A stretch of 46,997 bases of DNA from Lachnoclostridium sp. (GCA_021770065.1 JAETRR010000031.1:1-46997), one strand, 5' to 3'. Positions 23,325 through 33,094 are shown, counted from the first letter of the stretch. Made by a program: numbers and translations. The notes: generated from the sequence alone by a model not told the origin.

Positions 23325-24683
23325 TTAATAATACAATATGACAGGCGTTCCCTTTTCCGCCTGTTCAAATAAAACTTTCATGTTGGCCGGCGGCGTATTT
23401 ACGCAGCCGTGGGAACCGTCGGTTTTGTAGATATCTTTGCCGAACTTTGCTCTCCAGCCGGCATCATGAATACCGTAATTTCCATAAAAGGGCATCCAGT
23501 ACTTTACCGGCGTTGCATAATCTGCACCGCGCAGCACGGCATTCCTGGCCTTATATTTTATGGAGGCCACAATAGCCGGAGTTCTGTAGCCCCGGCTTAT
23601 ATTTCCGGTTACTACATCTGTATCTACAATGAGCTGACCGTTTTTATAGAACCACATATGCTGGGCTCCCATGTCCACCTCGATATAGGTGTCGCCGATA
23701 TCGTAGTTGCTGCTCCACACATTGCCCCTCTGTGTGTAGGCCGGCTCCTTTGTAAGAGTGTCTCCCTGCTCAATGTGAGCCAGAAGGGCCCGGCTCTCTG
23801 TTTCCCGGTCAATCTGCCAGCCGTAATTGCCGCCCTTCACCGTAATCACTCCCCGAAGGGTACTCTTGAATCTCCGGGGTTTTTTGTAGGTGTCCCGACT
23901 TTCTGCCAGCTCATTCACCCACTCCGTTACTGCCTCCCCGTCCAGGGATGCTTCATAACCGTCCAGATGAATAAAGCCGCTGATTACCCTTTCATCCACC
24001 ACCTGGTTCTCCGGACCGAATTCATAGATAATCTCCGACCCGAGCCACTGATCGAGCTTCTTTGTAAGAGAGGTTATCTTTTCCGATTCCGCTGTAATTC
24101 CGGGGCTCAGATAACAGCCGGCCTCCTGCAGATCAAGCTCCGGAAACTGACTGACTATGGCTCCTTTCATCTGTTCTTCAAGACTGCGGATACTAAGACG
24201 GTTTCCCGGCTGCTCCTCATGAAGCTCATAGCCGTCCTCCTTAAGTTCTACCCAGGCGTTCTGTGGATGCTTCCCATTCTTCACCAGTTCCAGCCCGCGA
24301 ACTGCCCCGTGAAACTGTTCCTCGTCAATGTCAGTTCCCGCTGCCAGACGGTAGGAATCCTTCTGCCAGAATATCCGGGGCCAGAGAAAACCGTTCTGAA
24401 GACGTTTTGCCTGCCCGGCTGCGTCTGTCTCATAATAGGTCACTCCCATCCTTTCCGGAACAATCTCCTCCGTCTCCCCCTCCCGGCCCAGCAGTGTGAG
24501 TCTATATGCCTGTGCCTGGTTCATCAGCAGGGCATTTACCTGATCTACCGTTAAATATTCCGCATTTGTGTTATTAATGGAGGTTCCGGGGAAAAAATGC
24601 TCCATAAAATATACGGATATCCCCGTATAAATCATCAGAACCGCAAACAGGCTCCAGACAAACCACCTTATCCGCTTCCACAT
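23325..24683 (-). CDS. L,D-transpeptidase with YkuD domain
   Basis: About 452 residues. An N-terminal membrane helix (WFVWSLFAVLMIYTGISVYF) anchors the protein with its bulk outside. A long middle region (about 50-320) resembles the PG_binding_4-type substrate domains of these enzymes. The C-terminal YkuD domain has YGIHDAGWRAKFG and the catalytic cysteine in DGSHGCVNTPPANM. Such enzymes make 3-3 peptidoglycan cross-links or attach proteins to the wall. The ATG at 24683 is 9 nt from GGGGAG; a GTG at 24689 is possible. It follows ilvB by 24 bp and is probably co-transcribed with it, though the functions are unrelated. Confidence 0.92.
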   Translation of the reverse strand: MWKRIRWFVWSLFAVLMIYTGISVYFMEHFFPGTSINNTNAEYLTVDQVNALLMNQAQAYRLTLLGREGETEEIVPERMGVTYYETDAAGQAKRLQNGFLWPRIFWQKDSYRLAAGTDIDEEQFHGAVRGLELVKNGKHPQNAWVELKEDGYELHEEQPGNRLSIRSLEEQMKGAIVSQFPELDLQEAGCYLSPGITAESEKITSLTKKLDQWLGSEIIYEFGPENQVVDERVISGFIHLDGYEASLDGEAVTEWVNELAESRDTYKKPRRFKSTLRGVITVKGGNYGWQIDRETESRALLAHIEQGDTLTKEPAYTQRGNVWSSNYDIGDTYIEVDMGAQHMWFYKNGQLIVDTDVVTGNISRGYRTPAIVASIKYKARNAVLRGADYATPVKYWMPFYGNYGIHDAGWRAKFGKDIYKTDGSHGCVNTPPANMKVLFEQAEKGTPVILYY

Positions 24684-24707
24684 CCTCACAAGCTCCCCGT
24701 TTCAATT

Positions 24708-26393
24708 CTATGATTCTGCCTTTTTCAAATCATCCGCGTCGAAGGCTTCTTCGATGGGAGCACCGGCCGCCACCATTGGAAATACCTTGTCATCACAGTC
24801 AATGATGCAGTCAATCACTACCGGCCGCCCAAGAGACATGGCCTTCTCAATCGCCGGGCCGATCTCCTCCCGTTTTGTCACGCGCATGCCCGCGGCTCCC
24901 AGAGCCTCGGCAAGCTTCACAAAATCCACCTGGTCATCCAGGATAGTCGCCGAGTAATGCCTATTGTAGAACAGGGTCTGCCACTGATGTACCATGCCCA
25001 GGACATGATTATTCAATACAAGCTGAATAATGGGTACATTGTAACGGGCAGCCGTGGCAATCTCATTCATGTTCATGCGGAAGCAGCCGTCTCCCGCCAC
25101 ATTGACCACTGTCTTATCCGGACGTCCCAGCTTTGCACCGATGGAAGCGCCCAGGCCGTAACCCATGGTTCCAAGTCCCCCGGAAGTCAGGAAAGTCCTG
25201 GGTTCTTTGTACTTGTAAAACTGGGCTGCCCACATCTGATTCTGTCCAACCTCGGTAGTGATGATGGCATCACCCTTTGTAACACGATACAGCTCTTCCA
25301 CTACGTAAGGGCCGGTTAGGCGGCTCTCCTCATATTTCAGAGGATGCTTTTCCTTGAGAGCCTCTATCTGCCCGATCCATTCCGGATGTTTCTTTTCTTC
25401 AATCCGGGAGAGCAGGCGTGTGAGAACCTCTTTCACATCTCCGATGATGCTTGCATCTACCATAACATTTTTATTGATTTCCGCCGGATCAATGTCGATC
25501 TGGAGGATTCTTGCCTTCCTTGCAAACCGGGTCGCATCCCCCGTCACACGATCGCTGAACCGTGCGCCAATTGTAATCAGAAGATCGCACTGGGTTACGC
25601 CGAAATTGGATGTTTTTGTTCCATGCATTCCAAGCATTCCCGTATACAGGGGATCCTCCCCCGGAAATGCACCCTTTCCCATAAGAGAGTCACAGACAGG
25701 AGCCTGAATCTTTCTTGCAAGCTGCGCCACTTCATCGGAAGCTCCGGACAACACCGCTCCGCCTCCTACGAAAATGAAGGGCCGCTTTGCCTTGGCGATC
25801 ATCGCCGCTGCGCGCTCCAGGTCTTCTTCCAGGATGGTGTCTGCATTCCGATCCGCCTCGGACGGCTTCTGGTATTCATATTCTGTCTTATTTGCCGTCA
25901 CATCCTTGGTCACATCAATGAGCACCGGCCCGGGCCGGCCGCTTCTGGCAATGTGGAAAGCCCTGCGTATGGCCGGGGCCAGATTTTCCACATCCTTAAT
26001 GATATAATTATGCTTTGTTACCGGCATGGTGATCCCGGCAATATCTACCTCCTGGAAGGAATCCCGGCCAAGAAGAGGTTTTCCCACATTGGCAGTGATG
26101 GCTACCAGAGGAATGGAATCCATGTAGGCCGTGGCAATGCCCGTTACCAGGTTGGTAGCTCCCGGCCCGGAGGTTGCCATGCACACGCCCACCTTTCCTG
26201 TAGCCCGGGCATAGCCGTCAGCCGCATGGGAGGCTCCCTGCTCATGGGAAGTCAGGATATGCCGGATTTCACTGCTGTGTTTATATAATTCATCGTATAC
26301 ATTTAAGATTGCGCCTCCCGGATAGCCGAATACGGTATCTACACCCTGCTCCTTGAGGCATTCGATGATAATCTCTGATCCTGTCAACTGCAT
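24708..26393 (-). CDS. ilvB: Acetolactate synthase, large (catalytic) subunit
   Basis: 561 residues, full length. It condenses two pyruvates to acetolactate (valine and leucine) or pyruvate with 2-oxobutyrate (isoleucine). The TPP-activating glutamate lies in SHEQGASHAADGYAR, and the TPP/Mg motif runs from GDGCFRMNMNE to VLNNH. The FAD-binding region is in the middle. No small regulatory subunit (ilvN/ilvH) is next to it. The start has GGAG 8 nt upstream. The 214-bp gap before it holds a palindromic element, and a TATAAT (26411-26416, minus strand) 18 bp from the start could be a secondary promoter. Confidence 0.95.
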   Translation of the reverse strand: MQLTGSEIIIECLKEQGVDTVFGYPGGAILNVYDELYKHSSEIRHILTSHEQGASHAADGYARATGKVGVCMATSGPGATNLVTGIATAYMDSIPLVAITANVGKPLLGRDSFQEVDIAGITMPVTKHNYIIKDVENLAPAIRRAFHIARSGRPGPVLIDVTKDVTANKTEYEYQKPSEADRNADTILEEDLERAAAMIAKAKRPFIFVGGGAVLSGASDEVAQLARKIQAPVCDSLMGKGAFPGEDPLYTGMLGMHGTKTSNFGVTQCDLLITIGARFSDRVTGDATRFARKARILQIDIDPAEINKNVMVDASIIGDVKEVLTRLLSRIEEKKHPEWIGQIEALKEKHPLKYEESRLTGPYVVEELYRVTKGDAIITTEVGQNQMWAAQFYKYKEPRTFLTSGGLGTMGYGLGASIGAKLGRPDKTVVNVAGDGCFRMNMNEIATAARYNVPIIQLVLNNHVLGMVHQWQTLFYNRHYSATILDDQVDFVKLAEALGAAGMRVTKREEIGPAIEKAMSLGRPVVIDCIIDCDDKVFPMVAAGAPIEEAFDADDLKKAES

Positions 26394-26422
26394 ATATTTT
26401 CTCCGTTCTCATTATAAGTTCC

Positions 26423-26493
26423 GCAATACCTCACTCAGTACGCCTTTAAGAAATGTACCGGTAAACGGATTTGTACACTGTGTAAGATACTGC
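26423..26493. repeat. Dispersed palindromic element, copy 2
   Basis: The arms at 26423-26443 and 26473-26493 are related inverted repeats (about 14 of 21 positions). They are homologous to the 23134-23227 element; both share CTCAGTAC in the left arm and GGATTTGTACACTGTG-like sequence at the right. A separate CCGTAATATCCCTG motif follows at 26503. Confidence 0.6.
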
Positions 26494-26546
26494 TGTTTAA
26501 GCTCCGTAATATCCCTGTTTATTCCTGCGGGCAACGAGCCAAGCGG

Positions 26547-26650
26547 ACATGCTGGCATGTCCATTTGACGACTGCCGCAAGGGTCAAAGACCTCGCTGCC
26601 TGCTGCGCTACAAGCTTGATGCCCCTTCAGCTTGCTGTGAGGTCTTTGAC
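26547..26650. repeat. Inverted repeats at the ilvD end and ilvD-ilvB gap
   Basis: A short hairpin (GGACATGC, TG, GCATGTCC) lies at 26547-26564. A 12-bp perfect inverted repeat follows, GTCAAAGACCTC at 26582-26593 with GAGGTCTTTGAC at 26639-26650. The second arm lies within the last codons of ilvD. No U-tract follows on the minus strand, so this is not a classical terminator; it may stabilise or process the mRNA. Confidence 0.5.
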
Positions 26651-28311
26651 TTAATTTCCAGAACTGCGCCGCGGTTGCCGGAGGTTACCATCTTTGCATA
26701 ACGGGCCAGGTATCCCGAGGTCACTCTGGGTTCTCTTGGCTGCCACCTGGCTTTTCTTGCCGCCATCTCCTCATCGGACACCAAAACCTCCAGGCGGTTG
26801 TTCGGAATATCGATGCGGATCCGGTCGCCCTCTTCCACCAGTGCAATCGGCCCGCCCACGGCTGCCTCGGGAGATACATGTCCGATGGAGGCTCCACGGG
26901 AAGCTCCGCTGAAGCGTCCGTCCGTGATAAGGGCCACGGACGCTCCCAGCCCCATGCCGGCAATGGCGGAAGTGGGATTCAGCATCTCACGCATACCGGG
27001 ACCTCCTTTCGGTCCCTCATAACGGATCACGACCACATCTCCTGCCGTAATCCTTCCGCCCTTAATGGCATCGATGGCATCTTCCTCACAGTCAAATACA
27101 CGGGCCGGACCTTCATGGGTCATCATTTCCGGCACAACGGCGGAACGCTTTACCACGGCCGTGTCGGGAGCCAGATTGCCCTTTAATACGGCAATTCCGC
27201 CAATCTCACTGTAGGGATTGTCAATGGGACGGATTACCTCGGGATTGCGGTTCACACAGCCTGCTATATTTTCACCTACGGTTTTTCCGGTTACTGTGAT
27301 TAAGTCTGTATACAAAAGCTGCTTTTTATTCAGCTCGTTCATCACGGCATAGACACCGCCGGCCTCGTTGAGATCTTCCATGTAGGTCGGTCCTGCCGGG
27401 GCCAGGTGACAGAGGTTCGGCGTCTTTGCGCTCATCTCATTGGCAACCTCCATATTGAGATCCACGCCTGCCTCATGGGCAATCGCCGGAAGGTGGAGCA
27501 TACTGTTGGTGGAGCAGCCCAGAGCCATATCTACAGTCAGTGCATTCAGAAATGCCCTCTCCGTCATAATGTCACGGGGACGGATATTCTGACGCAGCAT
27601 CTCCATCACCTGCATGCCTGCATGCTTTGCCAGCTTGATGCGTTCGGAGTAAACAGCGGGAATGGTGCCGTTTCCCTTTAAGCCCATGCCCAGAGCCTCC
27701 GTGAGGCAGTTCATGCTGTTGGCCGTGTACATGCCGGAGCAGGATCCGCAGGTGGGACATGTCTTTTCCTCGAATTCCTTTACCTCTTCCTCTGTCATCG
27801 TCCCTGCCGCATGGGCGCCTACGGCCTCAAACATACTGGAGAGGCTGCGCTTCTGACCTTTTACATGGCCGGCAAGCATGGGGCCGCCGCTGACAAAGAC
27901 GGTGGGAACATTGATTCTGGCCGCCGCCATCAAAAGTCCCGGTACGTTTTTGTCACAATTCGGAACCATAACCAGAGCGTCAAACTGATGGGCCAGAGCC
28001 ATGCATTCCGTAGAATCGGCAATCAGATCACGGGTTACCAGGGAATATTTCATTCCCACATGGCCCATGGCGATTCCGTCGCAGACGGCGATGGCCGGGA
28101 ACACAATCGGCGTTCCTCCGCCCATTGCTACACCTATTTTTACGGCCTCTACGATCTTATCCAGATTCATATGGCCCGGTACAATCTCATTATAAGAGCT
28201 GACAATTCCTACCAGCGGCTTATCAAGTTCCTCCTGGGTCAGTCCCAGGGCATTAAACAGACTTCTGTGGGGTGCCTGCTGCATTCCCTTTGTTACCGCA
28301 TCACTTTTCAT
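26608..28311 (-). CDS. ilvD: Dihydroxy-acid dehydratase
   Basis: About 567 residues, full length. It dehydrates 2,3-dihydroxy-isovalerate and its isoleucine-pathway homologue to the 2-keto acids. The Fe-S ligands are visible: [13 protein letters not shown] and [18 protein letters not shown]. Downstream motifs [12 protein letters not shown] and [11 protein letters not shown] are conserved. The ATG at 28311 is preferred to 28314 because GGAGG (28318-28322) then has a normal 6-nt spacing. It follows leuB by 24 bp. The last ~13 residues are encoded by an inverted-repeat region and may be a variable extension. Confidence 0.96.
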   Translation of the reverse strand: MKSDAVTKGMQQAPHRSLFNALGLTQEELDKPLVGIVSSYNEIVPGHMNLDKIVEAVKIGVAMGGGTPIVFPAIAVCDGIAMGHVGMKYSLVTRDLIADSTECMALAHQFDALVMVPNCDKNVPGLLMAAARINVPTVFVSGGPMLAGHVKGQKRSLSSMFEAVGAHAAGTMTEEEVKEFEEKTCPTCGSCSGMYTANSMNCLTEALGMGLKGNGTIPAVYSERIKLAKHAGMQVMEMLRQNIRPRDIMTERAFLNALTVDMALGCSTNSMLHLPAIAHEAGVDLNMEVANEMSAKTPNLCHLAPAGPTYMEDLNEAGGVYAVMNELNKKQLLYTDLITVTGKTVGENIAGCVNRNPEVIRPIDNPYSEIGGIAVLKGNLAPDTAVVKRSAVVPEMMTHEGPARVFDCEEDAIDAIKGGRITAGDVVVIRYEGPKGGPGMREMLNPTSAIAGMGLGASVALITDGRFSGASRGASIGHVSPEAAVGGPIALVEEGDRIRIDIPNNRLEVLVSDEEMAARKARWQPREPRVTSGYLARYAKMVTSGNRGAVLEIKSKTSQQAEGASSL

Positions 28312-28335
28312 CATATACCTCCGTAATATCCCTTT

Positions 28336-29421
28336 TTATTTTATGTGCTCTGCAATCAAATCTCCCATTTTCGCAGTTCCAACCTGAGTGCAGCCCCCGG
28401 ACATAATATCTCCGGTACGCCAGCCCCCGGTAAGCACCTGCCGGACGGCCGTCTCTATGGCATCTGCTTCCCTGTCCAGGTCAAAGGTAAAGCGCAGCAT
28501 CATGGCCGCGGAAAGAACAGCAGCTATGGGGTTGGCCAGATCCTGCCCGGCAATATCCGGTGCGGAACCGTGGCTCGGCTCGTAGAGCCCGAACTTTGTA
28601 TCGTTTAAACTTGCGCTTGCAAGCATTCCGATGGAGCCTGTCACCATGCTGGCCTCGTCGGAGAGAATATCGCCAAACATATTCTCGGTAAGGATCACAT
28701 CAAACTGGCCCGGGTTCTTCACAAGCTGCATGGCACAATTGTCTACCAGCATATGGGTAAGCTCGATTTCCGGATAATCCTTCGCAGTCTCCTCCACAAC
28801 CTTTCTCCAAAGGCGGGAAGAATCCAGGACATTCGCCTTGTCCACGCTGCAGACCTTCTTTCTTCTCTTTCCCGCTATGTCGAAGGCTCTCTTCGCTATC
28901 CGGCGGATCTCGTCCGCGTTATATGTAAGAGTGTCTACTGCGGTCAGAACTCCGTCTATCTCCTCGGTTCTGCGTTCTCCGAAGTAAAGGCCGCCTGTCA
29001 GCTCGCGCATAATCATCATATCGAAGCCGTCCCCGATAACCTCATCCCGCAGAGGACAGGCTTTCTTAAGCTCGTTATAGAGTACGGCCGGCCTTAAGTT
29101 GGCAAACAGTCCCAAAGACTTTCGAAGCTTCAAAAGACCTGCCTCCGGCCTCTTCTGGGGCGGAAGCTGATACCAGGGGGAGACGGCCGCGTCGCCGCCT
29201 ATGGAACCCATAAGTACTGCATCTTTTGATTTTGCGGTTTCTATGGTTTCATCTGTCAGGGGCACTCCATGGACATCAATAGAGGCACCGCCCATCAGAA
29301 GCTCCGTGTACACGAATTCGTGGCCGAAATGCTCTCCCACGGCGCTAAGGACCTTCCGGGCTTCCCTCACAATCTCCGGACCGATTCCGTCGCCCGGAAT
29401 TACTGCGATATCTAATCTCAT
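28336..29421 (-). CDS. leuB: 3-isopropylmalate dehydrogenase
   Basis: 361 residues. It oxidises and decarboxylates 3-isopropylmalate in leucine synthesis. The start [17 protein letters not shown] is typical, followed by [32 protein letters not shown], the metal-binding [14 protein letters not shown] and [14 protein letters not shown]. It is the first gene of leuB-ilvD-ilvB and has its own promoter. The other leucine genes (leuA, leuC, leuD) are absent from the window, so the pathway is split in this genome. AAGGG lies about 10 nt upstream of the ATG. Confidence 0.96.
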   Translation of the reverse strand: MRLDIAVIPGDGIGPEIVREARKVLSAVGEHFGHEFVYTELLMGGASIDVHGVPLTDETIETAKSKDAVLMGSIGGDAAVSPWYQLPPQKRPEAGLLKLRKSLGLFANLRPAVLYNELKKACPLRDEVIGDGFDMMIMRELTGGLYFGERRTEEIDGVLTAVDTLTYNADEIRRIAKRAFDIAGKRRKKVCSVDKANVLDSSRLWRKVVEETAKDYPEIELTHMLVDNCAMQLVKNPGQFDVILTENMFGDILSDEASMVTGSIGMLASASLNDTKFGLYEPSHGSAPDIAGQDLANPIAAVLSAAMMLRFTFDLDREADAIETAVRQVLTGGWRTGDIMSGGCTQVGTAKMGDLIAEHIK

Positions 29422-29457
29422 TCCTAATCATCCCTTCTAAAAATGCCTATTGTTAAT

Positions 29458-29486
29458 AATATAGAACAAAAACAGATTTTTTTCAA
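29458..29486 (-). promoter_or_regulatory. Sigma-A promoter of leuB-ilvD-ilvB
   Basis: Minus-strand TTGAAA (29481-29486), 17-bp spacer and TATATT (29458-29463), about 36 bp before leuB. The leader is too short for a T-box. Confidence 0.75.
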
Positions 29487-29520
29487 CTGGAACTTTTTAT
29501 TTCTTTATTCCTTTACAGTA

Positions 29521-29577
29521 AAAAAGTGAAAGTTCAGCCAGAGCGCCGATTTTTGCAGCAGCCTGGCTGAACTTTCA
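29521..29577 (-). terminator. Terminator of the GntR regulator gene
   Basis: A 15-bp perfect inverted repeat (TGAAAGTTCAGCCAG with its complement at 29563-29577) is followed on the minus strand by CTTTTTTA. The regulator's TGA stop is the first three bases of the stem. Confidence 0.88.
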
Positions 29578-30303
29578 TTTATTTAAAACATACCGAAGCG
29601 TATATTTATTCCCGTTGATATAGCAGATGGTAAATTCCACCGGTTCTGCCCGGTGATCGAAGGAAGTATTCTCCATCACCAGAGCCGTAGCGCTCTTCGC
29701 CTGAAAAAGCATTCTGGCATATTCCCCGGTAACCGTTTTTGTATAGAGCTTCTGATACACATGGTTCAGCTTGATGTCAAACCGTTCCCGGAACACGTCA
29801 TACAGAGATTCCTCGCGGAATTCGTAGTTCATAATTCCTTCCACACGGACCGCATTTAAAAATGCTTTTTCAATCAGCACCGGTTCATCGTCCGCATACC
29901 GCAGACGTTCCAGAAGGATCACCGGATCACCGGGCTGAATCTCCAGATTCTCCGCCACGTACTCATCGGCTTCCATCCTGGTATAAGTCAAAACCTTTGT
30001 CCCTGTCCGGTATCCCTGAGCCTGCATGGTTTTCGACCACCCGGTGGATATATTCATGGTCTTTTCAAAATTGTAATTGCTGACAAAGGTTCCCTTCCCC
30101 TTGATACGGTACAGGATATTACCGGCAACCAGCTCGTCAATCGCTCTGCGGACAGTCATTCTGCTGGTGTGGAACATGACGCAGAAGTCTTCCTCGCTTG
30201 GAATGATTCTGCCCTTTCTAAGCTTCCCGTCCCGGATTGCATCCAGTATATAATTCTCAATCTCCCTGTAGATAGGAATTTCCCTGTCTGTCTGCCGTGC
30301 CAT
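29575..30303 (-). CDS. GntR/HutC-family transcriptional regulator of the PTS operon
   Basis: 242 residues from the ATG at 30303, with GGAGG 5 nt upstream. The N-terminal winged helix is typical of GntR (PIYREIENYILDAIRDGKL, IPSEEDFCVMFHTSRMTVRR, AIDELVAGN, IKGKGTFV). The C-terminal UTRA domain (from about 95; VILLERLRYADDEPVLIEK, SLYDVFRERFDI) usually binds a phosphorylated sugar. It is separated from the PTS genes by a terminator but is the obvious local regulator. Two palindromes, AC(C/T)TGTATATACA(A/G)GT-like, over the promoter at 35.9 kb fit the operator style of HutC-type repressors. That pairing is inference. Confidence 0.9.
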   Translation of the reverse strand: MARQTDREIPIYREIENYILDAIRDGKLRKGRIIPSEEDFCVMFHTSRMTVRRAIDELVAGNILYRIKGKGTFVSNYNFEKTMNISTGWSKTMQAQGYRTGTKVLTYTRMEADEYVAENLEIQPGDPVILLERLRYADDEPVLIEKAFLNAVRVEGIMNYEFREESLYDVFRERFDIKLNHVYQKLYTKTVTGEYARMLFQAKSATALVMENTSFDHRAEPVEFTICYINGNKYTLRYVLNK

Positions 30304-30451
30304 TACATCCTCCTTCAAAGATGGATCTCATCCAACGAGATGCATCTTTCTTTATCATACATTCACTTCTAAGCAAACCGTAAAAATCTTACTTATTGTA
30401 ATAATATAACATATATTTTCCGAATACTAAAGCAAAATGTATCCTCCGGGC

Positions 30452-30532
30452 AAAAAAGCCGCCCGGCTTTTCCAGTTTTCCGCTTTGCATAAAGCTTTCC
30501 TATGCGGATATGGAAATGCCGGACGGCTTTTA
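30452..30532 (-). terminator. Long terminator at the end of the PTS operon
   Basis: On the minus strand AAAAGCCGTCCGGC, a second arm TTCCATATCCGC, a loop, then GCGGAAAACTGGAAAA and GCCGGGCGGC form an extended hairpin. TTTTTTG follows. It begins about 45 bp after the EIID stop. Confidence 0.9.
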
Positions 30533-30577
30533 AAACAGCAGGACTTTATGGAAAAAGAGAGTTCTGCACACTGTTTT

Positions 30578-31390
30578 TTAAATAATCAGCAGTCCCGTAA
30601 GACTGGCCGCCACTGCGATGACAATGAAAACAACAAATACTTTTCCGATTTTCATTCCCTTCTTATCCAGCAGATACCAGGCCAGAAGAGTAAGAAGAAG
30701 CGGAAGCAGACAGGGAAGAATGCTGTCCAGGATTCCCTGGAGCGTGATTTCCATGTCACCGGACACATAGGCCCATCCCGTATTTGCCGTTACATACTGG
30801 GCGGAAATAGCTCCCACTACAATAAGGCCGATGAGATTGGCTCCCCGGGTAATTGCATCCTTTCTTCCTCCGGCAAATACCATGTCCGTGGCATTGATGC
30901 CGAATTTGTAGCCCCTGCTGAACAGGATCCAGGTCAAAGGAATGATAATTCCCAGCCATGCCACGCAGTAAAAGGCCGGTCCGGCCAGATTTCCTCCTGC
31001 CGCAAGCCCCATGGCAATGGAGCAGAGAATCGGTCTTAATGTCCCGCCGATTAGGGAGTCGCCGATTCCGGCAAAGGGGCCCATCAGGGCTGTCTTGGTG
31101 CTCTGAATCAGCTCGTCCGGAATATCTTCTCCCTCGGCCCTCTTTTCCTCCATACCCAGGATGACGCCGGGGATAATTGCCCCCATGGCTTCCTCTGTAT
31201 TAAAAAACTGGGTATGTCTCTGCATGCATTTGATTTTGTCCTCTTTCTTATCGTACAGCTTGTCAACCACCAGTCCCATCATCCGGGCAAAGGCTGGAGC
31301 CATCATACGCTCCATGTTCTGACAGCCCAGTGCAAACGTCATCCAGTTTACATAACATTTTCTGATATCTTTTTTCTCTAACTTTGCCAT
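30578..31390 (-). CDS. PTS mannose-family transporter subunit EIID
   Basis: 270 residues. It is one of the two membrane subunits of a mannose/fructose/sorbose-type phosphotransferase permease. The conserved cytoplasmic part has FALGCQNMERMMAPAFARMM, AIIPGVILGMEE and MGPFAGIGDSLIGGTLRPIL. Several hydrophobic segments follow (LAGPAFYCVAWLGIIIPLTW, IGLIVVGAISAQY, LLPLLLTLLAWYLL and VFVVFIVIAVAASLTGLLII). A GGGAGGGG site precedes the ATG. It is the last gene of the operon, before a strong terminator. Substrate cannot be read from the sequence. Confidence 0.93.
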   Translation of the reverse strand: MAKLEKKDIRKCYVNWMTFALGCQNMERMMAPAFARMMGLVVDKLYDKKEDKIKCMQRHTQFFNTEEAMGAIIPGVILGMEEKRAEGEDIPDELIQSTKTALMGPFAGIGDSLIGGTLRPILCSIAMGLAAGGNLAGPAFYCVAWLGIIIPLTWILFSRGYKFGINATDMVFAGGRKDAITRGANLIGLIVVGAISAQYVTANTGWAYVSGDMEITLQGILDSILPCLLPLLLTLLAWYLLDKKGMKIGKVFVVFIVIAVAASLTGLLII

Positions 31391-31405
31391 TGTATTCCCC
31401 TCCCT

Positions 31406-32164
31406 TTAATCCGCATTTCTTCCGGAAGTAATCTGATAGTCAATAAATGCAATAAACAGAGCCACTATGGTAACTGCAACAATAGGCATATGCAGCACCG
31501 CGATCATAATAAAGCCTATCAGAAGGTACAAAAGCTGCCGGTTGGATTTCAACGTATATTTGATCAAAAGGCCGAATCCTACGGCCGGAAGGATGCCGCC
31601 CAGCACCTGGAAAATATCTGCCAGGGATTCGGGGATCAAGGCAATCAGCTTCGGCACAAATTCTGCCCCGAAATAGCAGGCAGCAAAGATCGGGATAAAG
31701 CGCACAATAAACTCTGAAATATTAGAATAAATGGGGATCCGGGCCGCCTGCTTTAATTTCCCTTCTGCTATCCAGCGCTCCTGAAGGTGTACAAATACTG
31801 CATTGAAGGTTGCCACACTGTAGATCGCCGCAACTCCCAAAAGGCTTAAGGGGACGGAAATTGCGACCGCATATTCCGCCGAAGCGCCCGATGCCAGTGC
31901 CAGGGGGATTCCGATGTAAGAAGCAAAATTCACATCACCCGGCACAGACATTCCCGGAGTGACAAGTCCGACATAAAGCGCCTGTATGGCTGCTCCTATA
32001 ATAATGCCGTTTCTTACGTCTCCCATGATAAAACCAATTACGGCGCCGGCAACAATCGGCCGGCCAATCAGATTCCATCCCCCTACGGTTCCAAACAGGA
32101 AAGTCCCGTAAATAGATCCCAGATACCCTAATAATGCAATTAATAATGCTTGAAAAATTGTCAT
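31406..32164 (-). CDS. PTS mannose-family transporter subunit EIIC
   Basis: 252 residues, almost wholly membrane helices. It opens MTIFQALLIALLGYLGSIYG, then has FGTVGGWNLIGRPIVAGAVI and GIIIGAAIQALYVGLVTPG. These match the EIIC of the mannose family, which forms the sugar channel with EIID. AAGGAG lies upstream of the ATG. It sits between EIIB and EIID, the usual order for this family. Confidence 0.93.
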   Translation of the reverse strand: MTIFQALLIALLGYLGSIYGTFLFGTVGGWNLIGRPIVAGAVIGFIMGDVRNGIIIGAAIQALYVGLVTPGMSVPGDVNFASYIGIPLALASGASAEYAVAISVPLSLLGVAAIYSVATFNAVFVHLQERWIAEGKLKQAARIPIYSNISEFIVRFIPIFAACYFGAEFVPKLIALIPESLADIFQVLGGILPAVGFGLLIKYTLKSNRQLLYLLIGFIMIAVLHMPIVAVTIVALFIAFIDYQITSGRNAD

Positions 32165-32176
32165 AAGTATTCTCCT

Positions 32177-32653
32177 TTACATTTTGACTTCCGTCCATTC
32201 AATTTCTTTTTCATCCGGCACCTGACGGAAAAATACACGGATTCCCATTGCCGTCAGTTCATGGCAGGCCGCTGCCTCTTCCGGCAGAAGATAGGAATAA
32301 AAGGTTGCCTTTTTCGTATTGTTCCGGTTACTCATGGGGCCGATATTCAGCTCCTTCGGAAGCTTATCCGTTGCTTTCTGAAGCTTCAGGGCCACACAGG
32401 GATCCTTTACCAGTACAAGAACAGACTCCTTCTGATCCGCATACCGCTCAATCACCGACGGCCCGTCGGCTGTAGATACAACATCAATCTTTACCGTGGG
32501 CGGCACTGCCATTTTATAGATGTTCGCCATAACCGGTGTTCCCGCAGTAAAATCGTCTACCAGAATAATCCTGCCTATGTTTCCGTCCTGGATTACCCGT
32601 ACAATACATTGGCCGTGAATCAGCCGGTCGTCGCAACGCAGTAAATCAATCAT
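32177..32653 (-). CDS. PTS mannose-family EIIB component
   Basis: 158 residues, soluble. It accepts phosphate from EIIA and gives it to the incoming sugar. The phosphorylated histidine is His13 in LLRCDDRLIHGQCIV. The conserved VDDFTAGTPVMANIYKMAVP and SVLVLVKDP follow. A GGAGGTG site lies upstream. It is 17 bp from the EIIA gene. Confidence 0.94.
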   Translation of the reverse strand: MIDLLRCDDRLIHGQCIVRVIQDGNIGRIILVDDFTAGTPVMANIYKMAVPPTVKIDVVSTADGPSVIERYADQKESVLVLVKDPCVALKLQKATDKLPKELNIGPMSNRNNTKKATFYSYLLPEEAAACHELTAMGIRVFFRQVPDEKEIEWTEVKM

Positions 32654-32670
32654 GTTTCTGCACCTCCTTT

Positions 32671-33066
32671 CTATATGAAATCCTTCTCTCTTAAAATACG
32701 GAATCCTTCCTTTGATGCCTGTGCAAGCTGCTCCAAAAGCGCCTCTCCCTCAAACTCTTCTCTGCCAAGCGCAAAGGTCAGGAGCACCGGGAGGTTCACT
32801 CCTGCGGCCACCGGACATCCAAGCTCCGCGCATATGAGGCTTGCGGCGTTACAGGGCGTAGCGCCGAACATATCCGTAAACAGAATCACATCCCCACCGC
32901 CCATTCCTGCTATCTCTTCCCTGATTTTTTCCGTCAGCTCTGCCAGGCCTTCTCCCTCATTTAAAGCGACGGCTGCAAGCTTCTCCTGTTTTCCCGCGAT
33001 CATTTCCAGAGCCTGTACCATTCCCCGGCTGTAATCCCCGTGGGAAATTACAATTCCTCCTGTCAT
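32671..33066 (-). CDS. PTS mannose-family EIIA component
   Basis: 131 residues from the ATG at 33066, with AGGAG 8 nt upstream; the open frame to 33171 precedes the fold. The family start TGGIVISHGDYSRGMVQALE holds the phosphorylated histidine (His9). VILFTDMFGATPCNAA and PVAAGVNLPVLLTF are conserved. It receives phosphate from HPr. The upstream leader carries the GAATATTACGGAACTATAAA motif found ahead of several other operons here. Confidence 0.94.
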   Translation of the reverse strand: MTGGIVISHGDYSRGMVQALEMIAGKQEKLAAVALNEGEGLAELTEKIREEIAGMGGGDVILFTDMFGATPCNAASLICAELGCPVAAGVNLPVLLTFALGREEFEGEALLEQLAQASKEGFRILREKDFI

Positions 33067-33094
33067 AAAAAGTCTCCTATTTATAGTTCCCTGT

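Noticed and set aside
26582..26650. Terminator of ilvD
   Set aside because: The 12-bp inverted repeat is strong, but no T-tract follows on the minus strand and ilvB lies downstream.
29422..29526. T-box leader upstream of leuB
   Set aside because: A consensus promoter lies only ~36 bp from the start codon, leaving no space for a T-box, and no terminator/antiterminator is seen there.
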